Positions 5,055-12,054 of a stretch of DNA of 12,054 nt are shown piece after piece (position 1 is the first letter of the stretch; each line of letters starts with the position of its first letter). The stretch is taken from positions 1 through 12,054 of the forward strand of contig JAKVBR010000033.1 in assembly GCA_022447165.1 (NCBI GenBank), read 5' to 3'. The notes beneath the pieces were generated by a model, which had not been told where the DNA came from, ran no database searches, and saw nothing but the letters and a program-made list of their open reading frames with translations. The stretch comes from Phycisphaerales bacterium. Its GTDB lineage: Bacteria; Planctomycetota; Phycisphaerae; Phycisphaerales; SM1A02. The position numbers were made by a program, and so were the translations under genes.

Positions 5055-8042
5055 ATGTCATTGGATATTTCAAATCTCAATATTAACTGTAATGAAGCGC
5101 AAGCAATTGGGGAAAAACTCTTCGCAATCAAAGGTGAAGCGACTAAGCTTGATGGTGAAAGAGATTTGAATTTTAAATTAGACGCTGAAGATAAGACCTA
5201 TCTACTCAAGATTAGTCGTCCTGACGAGCCCGAAGACTTCATCGATTTTCAGACACAGTTACTGAATCATGTTGAATTCGAAAACACCGCAGCGACTTTC
5301 AGCGATGGCGAAGGCCAGCAACGAAATGTCAGGTTAGTTGAATGGACTGAGGGAAGATTATGGTCTTCGGTAAACCCAATCACAGATTCTTTGCTTTTAA
5401 GCCTCGGTCAAAAAGCCGGTAATCTCACTGTGTCTCTTCAAACTTTTGAGCATCCCTACGCAGAAAGAGAACTGGAATGGGACATCGCCAATGCCCTCTG
5501 GTGCGAAGAACATCTTGACTTATTCTCAACTGAGCAAAAAGCGTTCATTTCACCATTCATTCATTCTTTTAAAGTTCTTCAACCTGCATACGCAGCATTT
5601 AGAAAAGGCATTGTTCACAACGATGTTAATGACAACAACATAATTGTGAGTGAAGATTTAAGGGAGCCGCTCGTCACCTCAATTATCGACTTTGGCGATG
5701 CCGTCCATACTCAGATTATAAATGACCTTGCCATTACACTCGCGTATGCAATTATGGGCAAAAACGATGCCCTTGCTGCTGCAGGAAAAGTCGTTAAGGG
5801 ATACCACGAATCATTTAATCTTCAAGAAGAAGAAATAAGTGCTTTGCACACGTTAGTTGCAATGCGTCTCCTCATTACAGTTACTAAAGCTGCACTAAAC
5901 AAAGAAGCTGAGCCAGGAAATGCATATCATCAAATCAGTAAACGAGCGGCTTGGAACGCTTTAGAACAATGGTCACTAGTGAATGCCGAGTTTGCTACAT
6001 ACTATTTCAGGAATTCATGTGGGTTGGATGCGCATCCAAACTTAGATCAATTCAAATCGTTTTGCAAGGAGCATTCATCCACACTGCAAACCCTCATTCC
6101 CACACTCCCTTATGATTCAATAGAACAAATTGATATGAGCGTTGGAAGTAAATGGCTTGGGCATGAGTTTGAATATACCGATAAGACATTAAGTAGATAT
6201 AAGTATGCCAAACTCTTTGCTCAACAACCAAATACTTTATTTGCGGGTGGATATTTAGAATATCGTCCATTTTATAGCACTGCCGCATACAAGTCAGAAG
6301 GGAATAATGGACCTGAATATCGCAGTGTCCATTTGGGCATTGACCTGTGTATTAAAGAAGAAACACCAATCCATGCATTTGCAGATGGTATTGTTTTTAG
6401 CGTTCATGACAATAACATTGATAAAGATTATGGACCGACTGTCATACTTCAACATGAACTTGAAAATGGCAAACACTTTTATTCACTTTATGGTCATTTA
6501 TCACTAAGTTGTATTGAGAATCTATCTAATGGTGACAATGTAAGAAAAGGCGATTTAATCGGGCACATCGGCAACGAAAGCGTTAATGGAGGATGGATTC
6601 CGCATCTACACTTCCAACTTATGCTAAGTATGTTTGATGAAACAACGAACTATCCTGGCGTTGCAACTCCTAATTTAGTGCCTATCTGGCAGGATATTTG
6701 TCCAGACCCCGCTTTTGTCTTTAGTGACTTAAAACCATCTGCACAACTGCCGATTGAAAAAAATCTTCTTGAATATCGTAAGAAACATCTCGGTAAAAGC
6801 TTAAGCGTCTCATACGACAAACCACTAACAATTTTAATGGGCTCTGATGTTTATCTTTTTGATCATAAAGGGCAAAAATATTTAGATACCATTAATAATG
6901 TAGCTCACGTCGGCCATGAACATCCACGCGTTGTTCAAAGTGGACGTACTCAAATGTCAATCCTAAATACAAACACTCGGTACATGCATCCGACAATCAA
7001 TGCATTGACAAAGGAGTTACTCGCAACTTTTCCAGATGAACTATCCGTTGTTCACTTTGTGAATTCTGGCAGCGAAGCAAATGAGCTCGCGATGCGAATG
7101 TGTAAAGAAGCAACTAATCAAAAAGACATGATTGCCATTGAAGTTGGGTACCACGGCAACACGCAGGGTTGTGTTGATGTGAGTTCATACAAATTTGATG
7201 GCAAGGGCGGACATGGTGCTCCTGAACATACACACATCGTTCCCCTGCCAGACTCCTTTAGAGGTATTTATAGAGGTAAAGAAGAAAGTTACCGTTACGC
7301 TGAACACATTGATAAACAAATCCTGAATATCAAAGCAAAAGGTAAAAATGTAGCGGGTTTCATCTGTGAAAGCATCATGAGTTGTGGCGGTCAGATTGAA
7401 TTGCCAGAGCACTATCTGCAATCAGCGTACGAGAGTGTGCGCAAAGAAGGCGGATTATGCATCGCAGATGAAGTACAAACTGGTCTTGGAAGGGTTGGAA
7501 AACACTTTTGGGGATTTCAGCTGCATGGTGTTGTTCCAGACATCGTCACCATTGGCAAACCATTTGGTAATGGGCATCCCCTTGGTGCAGTGATCTGCAC
7601 ACAAGAAGTTGCTGATGCTTTTGCAAATGGCATGGAGTACTTTAATACCTTTGGGGGAAATCCTGTCTCATGTGCAATTGGACTAGAAGTCCTCAAAGTC
7701 ATTAAAGACGAAGGACTTCAAGAAAACGCACGAGATGTTGGCGAATACTTCAAGAAGGAATTACAAAAACTCTCGAATGAATTTAACATCATTCAAGATG
7801 TGAGGGGTCAAGGTCTGTTCCTAGGTTTTGAACTCGTTGCATTAGATTTAGAACCATTGCCGCAGCAAGCGAGTTATTTAGTTAACCAAATGAAAAAACT
7901 TGGCATTCTTATGAGTACAGATGGTAGAGATGCAAATGTCATCAAAATAAAACCGCCTATGACATTCTCAACAGAACATGTTGATGAATACACTCTTCGC
8001 TTGCGTTCAGTACTTAAAGAGGATTTCTTGCAGTTGACCTAA
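5055..8042 (+). CDS. Three-domain fusion: APH-fold kinase, M23 metallopeptidase-like, class III PLP phospholyase/aminotransferase
   Basis: A 995-residue protein with no signal peptide, so presumably cytoplasmic. Residues about 1-320 are an APH/choline-kinase-fold kinase resembling hydroxylysine kinase: GERDLNFKL with YLLKIS (Lys52), the catalytic H-x-D-x4-N loop (His188, Asp190, Asn195) and IDFGD (Asp212 for Mg). Residues about 415-530 are an M23 (LytM) domain with intact zinc ligands HLGID (His426, Asp430) and HLH (His517, His519) plus YGHLS (His481). Residues about 570-995 are a class III PLP enzyme: NSGSEANE (670-677), CESIMSCGGQIELP, IADEVQTGLGRVG (Asp805) and TIGKPFGNGHP (Lys835). CGGQ..PE/PP and KHFWGFQ are shared with human ETNPPL and PHYKPL, which release phosphate and ammonia from phosphoethanolamine or 5-phosphohydroxylysine. 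The likely sequence is phosphorylation of an amino-alcohol followed by elimination; the substrate is inference. ATG 5055 is preferred over TTG 5043, which lies in a -10-like box. Confidence 0.93.
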   Translation: MSLDISNLNINCNEAQAIGEKLFAIKGEATKLDGERDLNFKLDAEDKTYLLKISRPDEPEDFIDFQTQLLNHVEFENTAATFSDGEGQQRNVRLVEWTEGRLWSSVNPITDSLLLSLGQKAGNLTVSLQTFEHPYAERELEWDIANALWCEEHLDLFSTEQKAFISPFIHSFKVLQPAYAAFRKGIVHNDVNDNNIIVSEDLREPLVTSIIDFGDAVHTQIINDLAITLAYAIMGKNDALAAAGKVVKGYHESFNLQEEEISALHTLVAMRLLITVTKAALNKEAEPGNAYHQISKRAAWNALEQWSLVNAEFATYYFRNSCGLDAHPNLDQFKSFCKEHSSTLQTLIPTLPYDSIEQIDMSVGSKWLGHEFEYTDKTLSRYKYAKLFAQQPNTLFAGGYLEYRPFYSTAAYKSEGNNGPEYRSVHLGIDLCIKEETPIHAFADGIVFSVHDNNIDKDYGPTVILQHELENGKHFYSLYGHLSLSCIENLSNGDNVRKGDLIGHIGNESVNGGWIPHLHFQLMLSMFDETTNYPGVATPNLVPIWQDICPDPAFVFSDLKPSAQLPIEKNLLEYRKKHLGKSLSVSYDKPLTILMGSDVYLFDHKGQKYLDTINNVAHVGHEHPRVVQSGRTQMSILNTNTRYMHPTINALTKELLATFPDELSVVHFVNSGSEANELAMRMCKEATNQKDMIAIEVGYHGNTQGCVDVSSYKFDGKGGHGAPEHTHIVPLPDSFRGIYRGKEESYRYAEHIDKQILNIKAKGKNVAGFICESIMSCGGQIELPEHYLQSAYESVRKEGGLCIADEVQTGLGRVGKHFWGFQLHGVVPDIVTIGKPFGNGHPLGAVICTQEVADAFANGMEYFNTFGGNPVSCAIGLEVLKVIKDEGLQENARDVGEYFKKELQKLSNEFNIIQDVRGQGLFLGFELVALDLEPLPQQASYLVNQMKKLGILMSTDGRDANVIKIKPPMTFSTEHVDEYTLRLRSVLKEDFLQLT

Positions 8043-8112
8043 TTCCGTGAGGGCATCAAATCAATATGCTAGTCTGAGTAATATTATTAAATCTAGCCTC
8101 GATGATGTTTTA

Positions 8113-9114
8113 TTAAACCGTCCAGTTTGCAATGACATCTAGAAGATCGGTCACATTGACATTTCCATCGTCATTCAAATCTTCTGGACAACCATTGCAT
8201 GGACCCCATGCACTAATCACGGACAAGGCATCAGACACATTGACTTCACCGTCACCATTTACATCACCAGGAACATCTTGACTATCACCACTTGCAGTGA
8301 ATTCCAGCATACCAATTGCAGTACTAGTTGCTTGATCAGCAGCAACTGAAAGAAGTACACCTGCAAAATCGCCTGGAGGGATAATTGTTGGCAACTCAAG
8401 CGGCAAGTTATCAAAGAAGAACGGCGGATCTTCAATTGTCTCACTAACATCCCATGAAGATGTTGCTTGCATTATAAGCTCACCACCTGCACTAATTAAA
8501 GTACCTTGGAGTGTCAGAATGCCTGGTGTTGGAAGTGGTCCAGTATCTGTTTCAAAAATTGTAAAACTTGTTGTAATAATAACAGGCACTTCACCGTACA
8601 TCGTCCATTCACCGACGTTGAGAGGTTTAAGTGAAAGGTCGAATGCTGAAGGCAAGTCAATGGCCAGTGAAGTGATGGCCCCCTCTCCAAGTGGAACTTC
8701 AACTGGGAATCCGCCTACAAAGAGCGAATCTGGAGCAATTGATCGAAATGTTTCATACTCAAAAATGATGTTAAGTGGAATTGATTGTTCCTTTTCAAAA
8801 GCACTCAGTGACATTGCATTTAGTGCTAATACTTCGTCGCTAACAAGTTCGATTTCAAGCACACCATTGACTTGACCACCAAAATCACCACCAAACATTG
8901 GCTCTATGGAGCAATCAATTGGTTGATTACCACTGCCGCCCCAAACGCCTGGTCTCGTCATTGTGCCCTCTGGATATGTTTTTTCATCATAATCACCTAT
9001 GAGCGTACCTGGCATATATATCGTTTGTGAAAATGTGCCATCAAGAGAACTCTGTGAAGGGTCAACACTCAATGGAGCCATGGTCATGATTGCTGAAATT
9101 AGTAGTGCTTCCAT
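8113..9114 (-). CDS. Hypothetical exported protein with dockerin-like C-terminal tail
   Basis: A 333-residue protein whose main body I do not recognise. Residues 1-16 (MEALLISAIMTMAPLS) are hydrophobic and could be a short signal peptide, but they lack the usual basic residues. The ATG is nevertheless the only start, since an in-frame TGA lies upstream with no ATG, GTG or TTG between. Residues 30-280 are rich in beta-strand-like stretches, Gly, Pro, Thr and Ile, with only one cysteine, as in secreted all-beta proteins. Residues 284-333 are a dockerin-like pair: DVNGDGEVNVSDALSVISAWGPC and PEDLNDDGNVNVTDLLDVIANW, ending in TV instead of the usual WGxC. No cohesin is visible, so the tail is more likely a sorting or calcium-binding module than a cellulosome anchor. 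It faces the fusion-enzyme gene tail to tail; a weak GCTAG/CTAGC repeat but no T-tract terminator lies in the 70-base gap. Confidence 0.85.
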   Translation of the reverse strand: MEALLISAIMTMAPLSVDPSQSSLDGTFSQTIYMPGTLIGDYDEKTYPEGTMTRPGVWGGSGNQPIDCSIEPMFGGDFGGQVNGVLEIELVSDEVLALNAMSLSAFEKEQSIPLNIIFEYETFRSIAPDSLFVGGFPVEVPLGEGAITSLAIDLPSAFDLSLKPLNVGEWTMYGEVPVIITTSFTIFETDTGPLPTPGILTLQGTLISAGGELIMQATSSWDVSETIEDPPFFFDNLPLELPTIIPPGDFAGVLLSVAADQATSTAIGMLEFTASGDSQDVPGDVNGDGEVNVSDALSVISAWGPCNGCPEDLNDDGNVNVTDLLDVIANWTV

Positions 9115-9241
9115 CGGGTCTAACCTATCACAAATGATTCCAAGAGCAAGGAAATTAGTGAATACTTCTTTTCAAGCACTATCAAATCAATAAAAAGTGC
9201 CGATATATTGTCATCTTCCTAATAGTTTGGGAAAAACCAAT

Positions 9242-10507
9242 ATGAGCACCCAAGACGAGACACGGTCAAATTCAGCCCCAATGAAGGTTGTTATTTTGAA
9301 CCAGTATTACGTCCCAGATGTTGCATCGACTGGGCACCTTCTATTTGAACTTGCTGAAAATATTGCAAAGCAAGGTGCAGAAGTTTCAGTCATTACATGT
9401 CGCCCTTCTTATGGACCAAAAGAAACTTGGCAGGAATGTCCCAAAGAAGAATATAAGAATGGTGTACAGGTCAAACGAATGTGGACTACTCGGTATTCAA
9501 AAGACTCCATCATTGGTCGAATCATAAACTCAATCACGTTTCTCTTTCCACTTGCACTTTTCTATGTGCTACCCCGCAAAAAAGGCGAAATCTATCTTTA
9601 TACAACTAATCCCCCCTACTTAGGATTTGTTGGCGCTTTTATCTCAATCATCAAAAAACACCCGTATGTTGTGCTGCTCCATGATTCTTATCCAGAACTT
9701 GCTGTCTGGGTCGGTAAAATCCGCAAGGGTGGATTCATCGATCGATTCTGGCGCTTTTGTAATAAAATCATGTATCGTCGTGCTGAGCAAGTCATCGTCT
9801 TAAGCGATGCAGCAAAAGAGCTCGTTTGCAATACCTACGGGCCCGAACCCGACAGAGTGCACATCATTCCAAACTGGGCAGACCCAAGCGAACTCGAACC
9901 GAAACCAAAAGATGAAAGTAAGTTTGCTTATGAGCACGGGCTCATCGAACCATTTACAGTGCTTTACTCCGGAAATTTAGGTTTGTATTACGAGTTTGAC
10001 ATGATTCTAGATGCTGCTGAGCAACTCCTAGATGAAAACTTCCGGCTTGTTTTCACTGGAGCAGGCGGTCAAAGGCAACACATTGAAGACACCATTAAAG
10101 AGAAAAAACTCTTTAATACACTACTTCTCCCCTACACCCCTCAAGACCAGTTTAATGATGCTTTGAATTGTTGCGACGCATTACTCGTCACAATTGCAAA
10201 AGGGATTGATGGGATTAGTTTTCCATCTAAACTTTACACATCACTATCGGTAGGCAGACCGATTATTGCCTTCTCCTCGGAAAACTCAGAACTCAGAAAG
10301 AAGGTTGAAAGCAACGATGTTGGTTGCTGGGTTGAACTTGGTGACACGAGCGCTTTTGTTGAAAAGATTAGATTCTTAATCAATAACCCTGACGAAGCAA
10401 AAGCGATGGGCAAGCGCGCAAGAGATTTACTTGTCAACGAGTACTCCATCGAGGTTTCAGGAAAGAAATATTTTGATGTGCTTCAAAAAGGATTTGATGC
10501 AATCTAA
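9242..10507 (+). CDS. Family 4 glycosyltransferase (WbuB-like)
   Basis: A 421-residue GT-B glycosyltransferase expected to add a sugar from a nucleotide donor to a lipid-linked or surface glycan at the cytoplasmic face. The N-terminal acceptor domain starts MKVVILNQYYVPDVASTGHLL (residue 14 on), with a hydrophobic stretch near 93-109 that may touch the membrane. The Rossmann-like C-terminal domain shows VIVLSDAAKEL, HIIPNWAD (207-214), VLYSGNLG (240-247) and ISFPSKLYTSLSVGRPIIA (325-343), the family's donor-binding region in the WbuB/colanic-acid-type form. The start is ATG 9242 because GGGA at 9229-9232 is well spaced; GTG 9197 and ATG 9281 are alternatives. Its TAA overlaps the TAG of the convergent fucose-synthase gene by two bases. 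Acceptor and donor are not known, although the neighbouring GDP-fucose synthase suggests deoxysugar-containing polysaccharide. Confidence 0.92.
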   Translation: MSTQDETRSNSAPMKVVILNQYYVPDVASTGHLLFELAENIAKQGAEVSVITCRPSYGPKETWQECPKEEYKNGVQVKRMWTTRYSKDSIIGRIINSITFLFPLALFYVLPRKKGEIYLYTTNPPYLGFVGAFISIIKKHPYVVLLHDSYPELAVWVGKIRKGGFIDRFWRFCNKIMYRRAEQVIVLSDAAKELVCNTYGPEPDRVHIIPNWADPSELEPKPKDESKFAYEHGLIEPFTVLYSGNLGLYYEFDMILDAAEQLLDENFRLVFTGAGGQRQHIEDTIKEKKLFNTLLLPYTPQDQFNDALNCCDALLVTIAKGIDGISFPSKLYTSLSVGRPIIAFSSENSELRKKVESNDVGCWVELGDTSAFVEKIRFLINNPDEAKAMGKRARDLLVNEYSIEVSGKKYFDVLQKGFDAI

Positions 10508-11436
10508 CAGCGGTTTTGTTTATACCACTCTACTGTTTCAGCAATCCCATCTTCTAAACTGATTTTCGCTTCAAAGCCCAAGCGCTTTTTTGCGCGAGAT
10601 ACATCTAGAAATCGTTTTGGCTGTCCATCTGGCTTTGAAGTATCCCAAACAACTTCACCTTCATATCCTACGGCGCTTGCGATAATGGTTGTCAGTTCCG
10701 AGATAGATGTTTCAACGCCAGTGCCTAGATTCATGGGTTCACAAGACACATCTTTTTCAGCAGCAAGTGCTATTGCTTCTGCAGCATCTTTAACATGAAG
10801 AAACTCTCTCGTTGGTGATCCCGTGCCCCAGTTTGAAACTTCCTTCAACCCATCATCTTTCGCTTCAACATATCTTCGAATGATGGCAGGTATGACATGG
10901 CTCTTCTCTTCTTCAAAGTGGTCTTCTGGTCCGTACAAGTTCGCTGGAACAAGCACTACGCACGGCAAATCATATTGACGACCATATGTTTCACATGCTT
11001 CATGAAGCAACCGCTTCGCCATTCCGTAGGGCCCTGTAGCACCAACTGGCTTGCCTGTCCAAATGTCATTTTCGCAAAGCGGTAACGGCGCGTCTTTTGG
11101 ATAGGAACATGTCGTGCTGATTAGCACAAACTTGCCTAAATCATTGTGACGCCCTTCTTCCAAAAGCATCAAACCCATCATTGCGTTTTCATATAAAAAG
11201 CGCGCAGGGTTTTCGACGTTTGCCCCGATACCTCCACACGCAGCAGCAAGGTGAATCACAATGTCCGGTTTTAAGTCCGCATACATCTTTCTTACATCTG
11301 ATTGATCAATCAGGTTGTAGTCTTTACTACCAATTGCAACTGCATTGCCGCCCTTTGCTTCAATCGCCCTGCAAACAAAGCCGCCAAGGAAACCCTTGCC
11401 GCCAGTTACAACGATCGTTTTGTCAGCGAGAGACAT
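10504..11436 (-). CDS. fcl: GDP-L-fucose synthase (GDP-4-keto-6-deoxymannose epimerase/reductase)
   Basis: A 310-residue extended SDR that converts GDP-4-keto-6-deoxy-D-mannose to GDP-L-fucose with NADPH in the cytoplasm. The nucleotide loop is TGGKGFLGG (11-19). The catalytic set is Ser107 (ISTTCSYP), Tyr137 and Lys141 (YGMAK); Cys110 and His180 match the epimerisation Cys109/His179 of the E. coli enzyme. Other family blocks are HLAAACGGIGAN (62-73), PANLYGPEDHF (164-174), SHVIPAIIRR (179-188), WGTGSPTREFLHVKDAA (203-219) and DTSKPDGQPKRFLD (265-278). Length is normal. ATG 11436 shares its A-T with the stop of the upstream epimerase (TAATG), so the two are translationally coupled; an in-frame extension to 11484 would only overlap that gene. 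The usual partner, GDP-mannose 4,6-dehydratase, is not in the window and may lie beyond 12054. Confidence 0.94.
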   Translation of the reverse strand: MSLADKTIVVTGGKGFLGGFVCRAIEAKGGNAVAIGSKDYNLIDQSDVRKMYADLKPDIVIHLAAACGGIGANVENPARFLYENAMMGLMLLEEGRHNDLGKFVLISTTCSYPKDAPLPLCENDIWTGKPVGATGPYGMAKRLLHEACETYGRQYDLPCVVLVPANLYGPEDHFEEEKSHVIPAIIRRYVEAKDDGLKEVSNWGTGSPTREFLHVKDAAEAIALAAEKDVSCEPMNLGTGVETSISELTTIIASAVGYEGEVVWDTSKPDGQPKRFLDVSRAKKRLGFEAKISLEDGIAETVEWYKQNRC

Positions 11437-12054
11437 TACGCGTTCGCTTTTGAAGTGTGGTATTCGACATACCACTGAACACAACGGTTTACTGCTTCTT
11501 CAAATGAGTATTTCGGCGTGTATCCTAGTTCACTCACTTTTGCAATAGATGGACACCTTCTAGATGTGCCGCCCTTTCGCAGTTCACCTGGAACTACGTT
11601 GACTTTGACGCCGCACGCATCACCGATGGTTTCAACAAGATGTTTAATAGTGACTTCAGTTTCGGTACCGATGTGGTAAATGTTTCCATCTTCACCCTTT
11701 TCGCCAGCAAGGAATGCTCCGCGAGCGCCATCAGTCACATCACAAAATGATCGTGTCTCTGAGCCATCGCCTTGAATCTCAAGGTCGATTTCTTTCTTTG
11801 CTAATCCATCTGATGCGGCAATGATTTTCCCTGTGATTTCTGGAATGACGTGTTCAAAACCCATGTCAGGACCAATGAATTTATGTGGTATAAAGATGAC
11901 TGTTTCAAGGCCACGGAATCCGCCAACATGAAGCGTCAGAAGTTCACAAGCAATCTTCCCGCCACCATAACTGAATCGCGGGTTCGTAACATCTGGAATC
12001 ATGAGTCGTTCGCTTTCGGTTGTTGGAACGTGCGATGGCTCGTTGTATGTTTCG
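11436..12054 (-). CDS. NAD-dependent epimerase/dehydratase (extended SDR), N-terminus outside window
   Basis: The frame is open to the right edge and shows the C-terminal 206 residues of a roughly 310-330-residue nucleotide-sugar enzyme. The catalytic Tyr and Lys are in RFSYGGGKIACELL, followed by a substrate-binding block PHKFIGPDMGFEHVIPEI (RPHNVYGPDMG in many relatives), GDGSETRSFCDVTDGARG and a C-terminal LGYTPKYSFEEAVNRCVQWY. These place it with UDP-glucose 4-epimerase/dTDP-glucose dehydratase-like enzymes of O-antigen loci; the NAD-binding N-terminus is missing and the sugar cannot be assigned. It does not look like GDP-mannose 4,6-dehydratase. It is first of a two-gene unit with the fucose synthase through a TAATG overlap. 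Confidence 0.9.
   Translation of the reverse strand, partial: ETYNEPSHVPTTESERLMIPDVTNPRFSYGGGKIACELLTLHVGGFRGLETVIFIPHKFIGPDMGFEHVIPEITGKIIAASDGLAKKEIDLEIQGDGSETRSFCDVTDGARGAFLAGEKGEDGNIYHIGTETEVTIKHLVETIGDACGVKVNVVPGELRKGGTSRRCPSIAKVSELGYTPKYSFEEAVNRCVQWYVEYHTSKANA

Noticed and set aside
8043..8112. GCTAG/CTAGC inverted repeat between convergent genes as a bidirectional terminator
   Set aside because: The stem is only five base pairs with a long loop and no T tract on either side.
8519..8875. 118-codon plus-strand frame inside the dockerin-tailed gene
   Set aside because: It lies opposite a gene with clear family features, has serine-rich low-information content, and has no recognisable motif.
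9197..9241. GTG start extending the glycosyltransferase by 15 residues
   Set aside because: The extra residues match nothing in the family and the ATG at 9242 has a well-placed GGGA.

Overview
This window looks like a piece of an uncultured marine planctomycete, most likely of the class Phycisphaerae. The best clue is two exported proteins ending in the EF-hand-like, dockerin-type tail this group uses heavily (DxNxDGxVNVxDxLxVIxxWGxC), one of them also carrying a D-N-NGIPDDCE motif. Base composition is AT-leaning and similar throughout. This placement is inference from protein style; no rRNA is present.

Layout. (1) 1-668, minus: N-terminal 222 residues of a class I/II aminotransferase of the kynurenine/methionine aminotransferase type, cut by the window edge. 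(2) 685-787: a short element with imperfect 25-bp inverted ends built on GGGTCTGACAC, REP/MITE-like. It supplies the stop codon of (3), 779-1039, minus: a short two-cluster ferredoxin that matches only the C-terminal half of NapG/MauM-type ferredoxins. (4) 1048-2793, plus: a sodium:solute symporter, preceded by a perfect 8-4-8 dyad. (5) 2870-4741, minus: an exported protein with seven FG-GAP motifs, an ASPIC/UnbV domain and a dockerin-like tail. A further tail module lies just downstream in another frame (2779-2865), so the gene seems to have lost its end through a one-base frameshift. (6) 4889-4977, minus: tRNA-Ser(GCT) with a terminator. (7) 5055-8042, plus: a 995-residue fusion of an APH-fold kinase, an M23 metallopeptidase-like domain and a class III PLP enzyme. 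(8) 8113-9114, minus: a second dockerin-tailed protein with no recognised main domain. (9) 9242-10507, plus: a family 4 glycosyltransferase, convergent with (10) 10504-11436, minus, GDP-L-fucose synthase, which is coupled through TAATG to (11) 11436-12054, minus, a partial nucleotide-sugar epimerase/dehydratase.

How the parts work together. The right end is the edge of a surface-polysaccharide locus: two sugar-nucleotide SDR enzymes in one operon and a glycosyltransferase meeting it tail to tail. The middle holds the most unusual gene, the kinase-M23-phospholyase fusion. Its outer domains resemble the human pair HYKK (hydroxylysine kinase) and PHYKPL/ETNPPL (phospholyases), suggesting that one polypeptide phosphorylates an amino-alcohol and then eliminates phosphate and ammonia. 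The left part is a mosaic of an aminotransferase, a mobile repeat, a ferredoxin remnant and a transporter, which suggests past rearrangement. No CRISPR array, complete insertion sequence or phage gene was seen, and no gene-free stretch exceeds about 130 bases.
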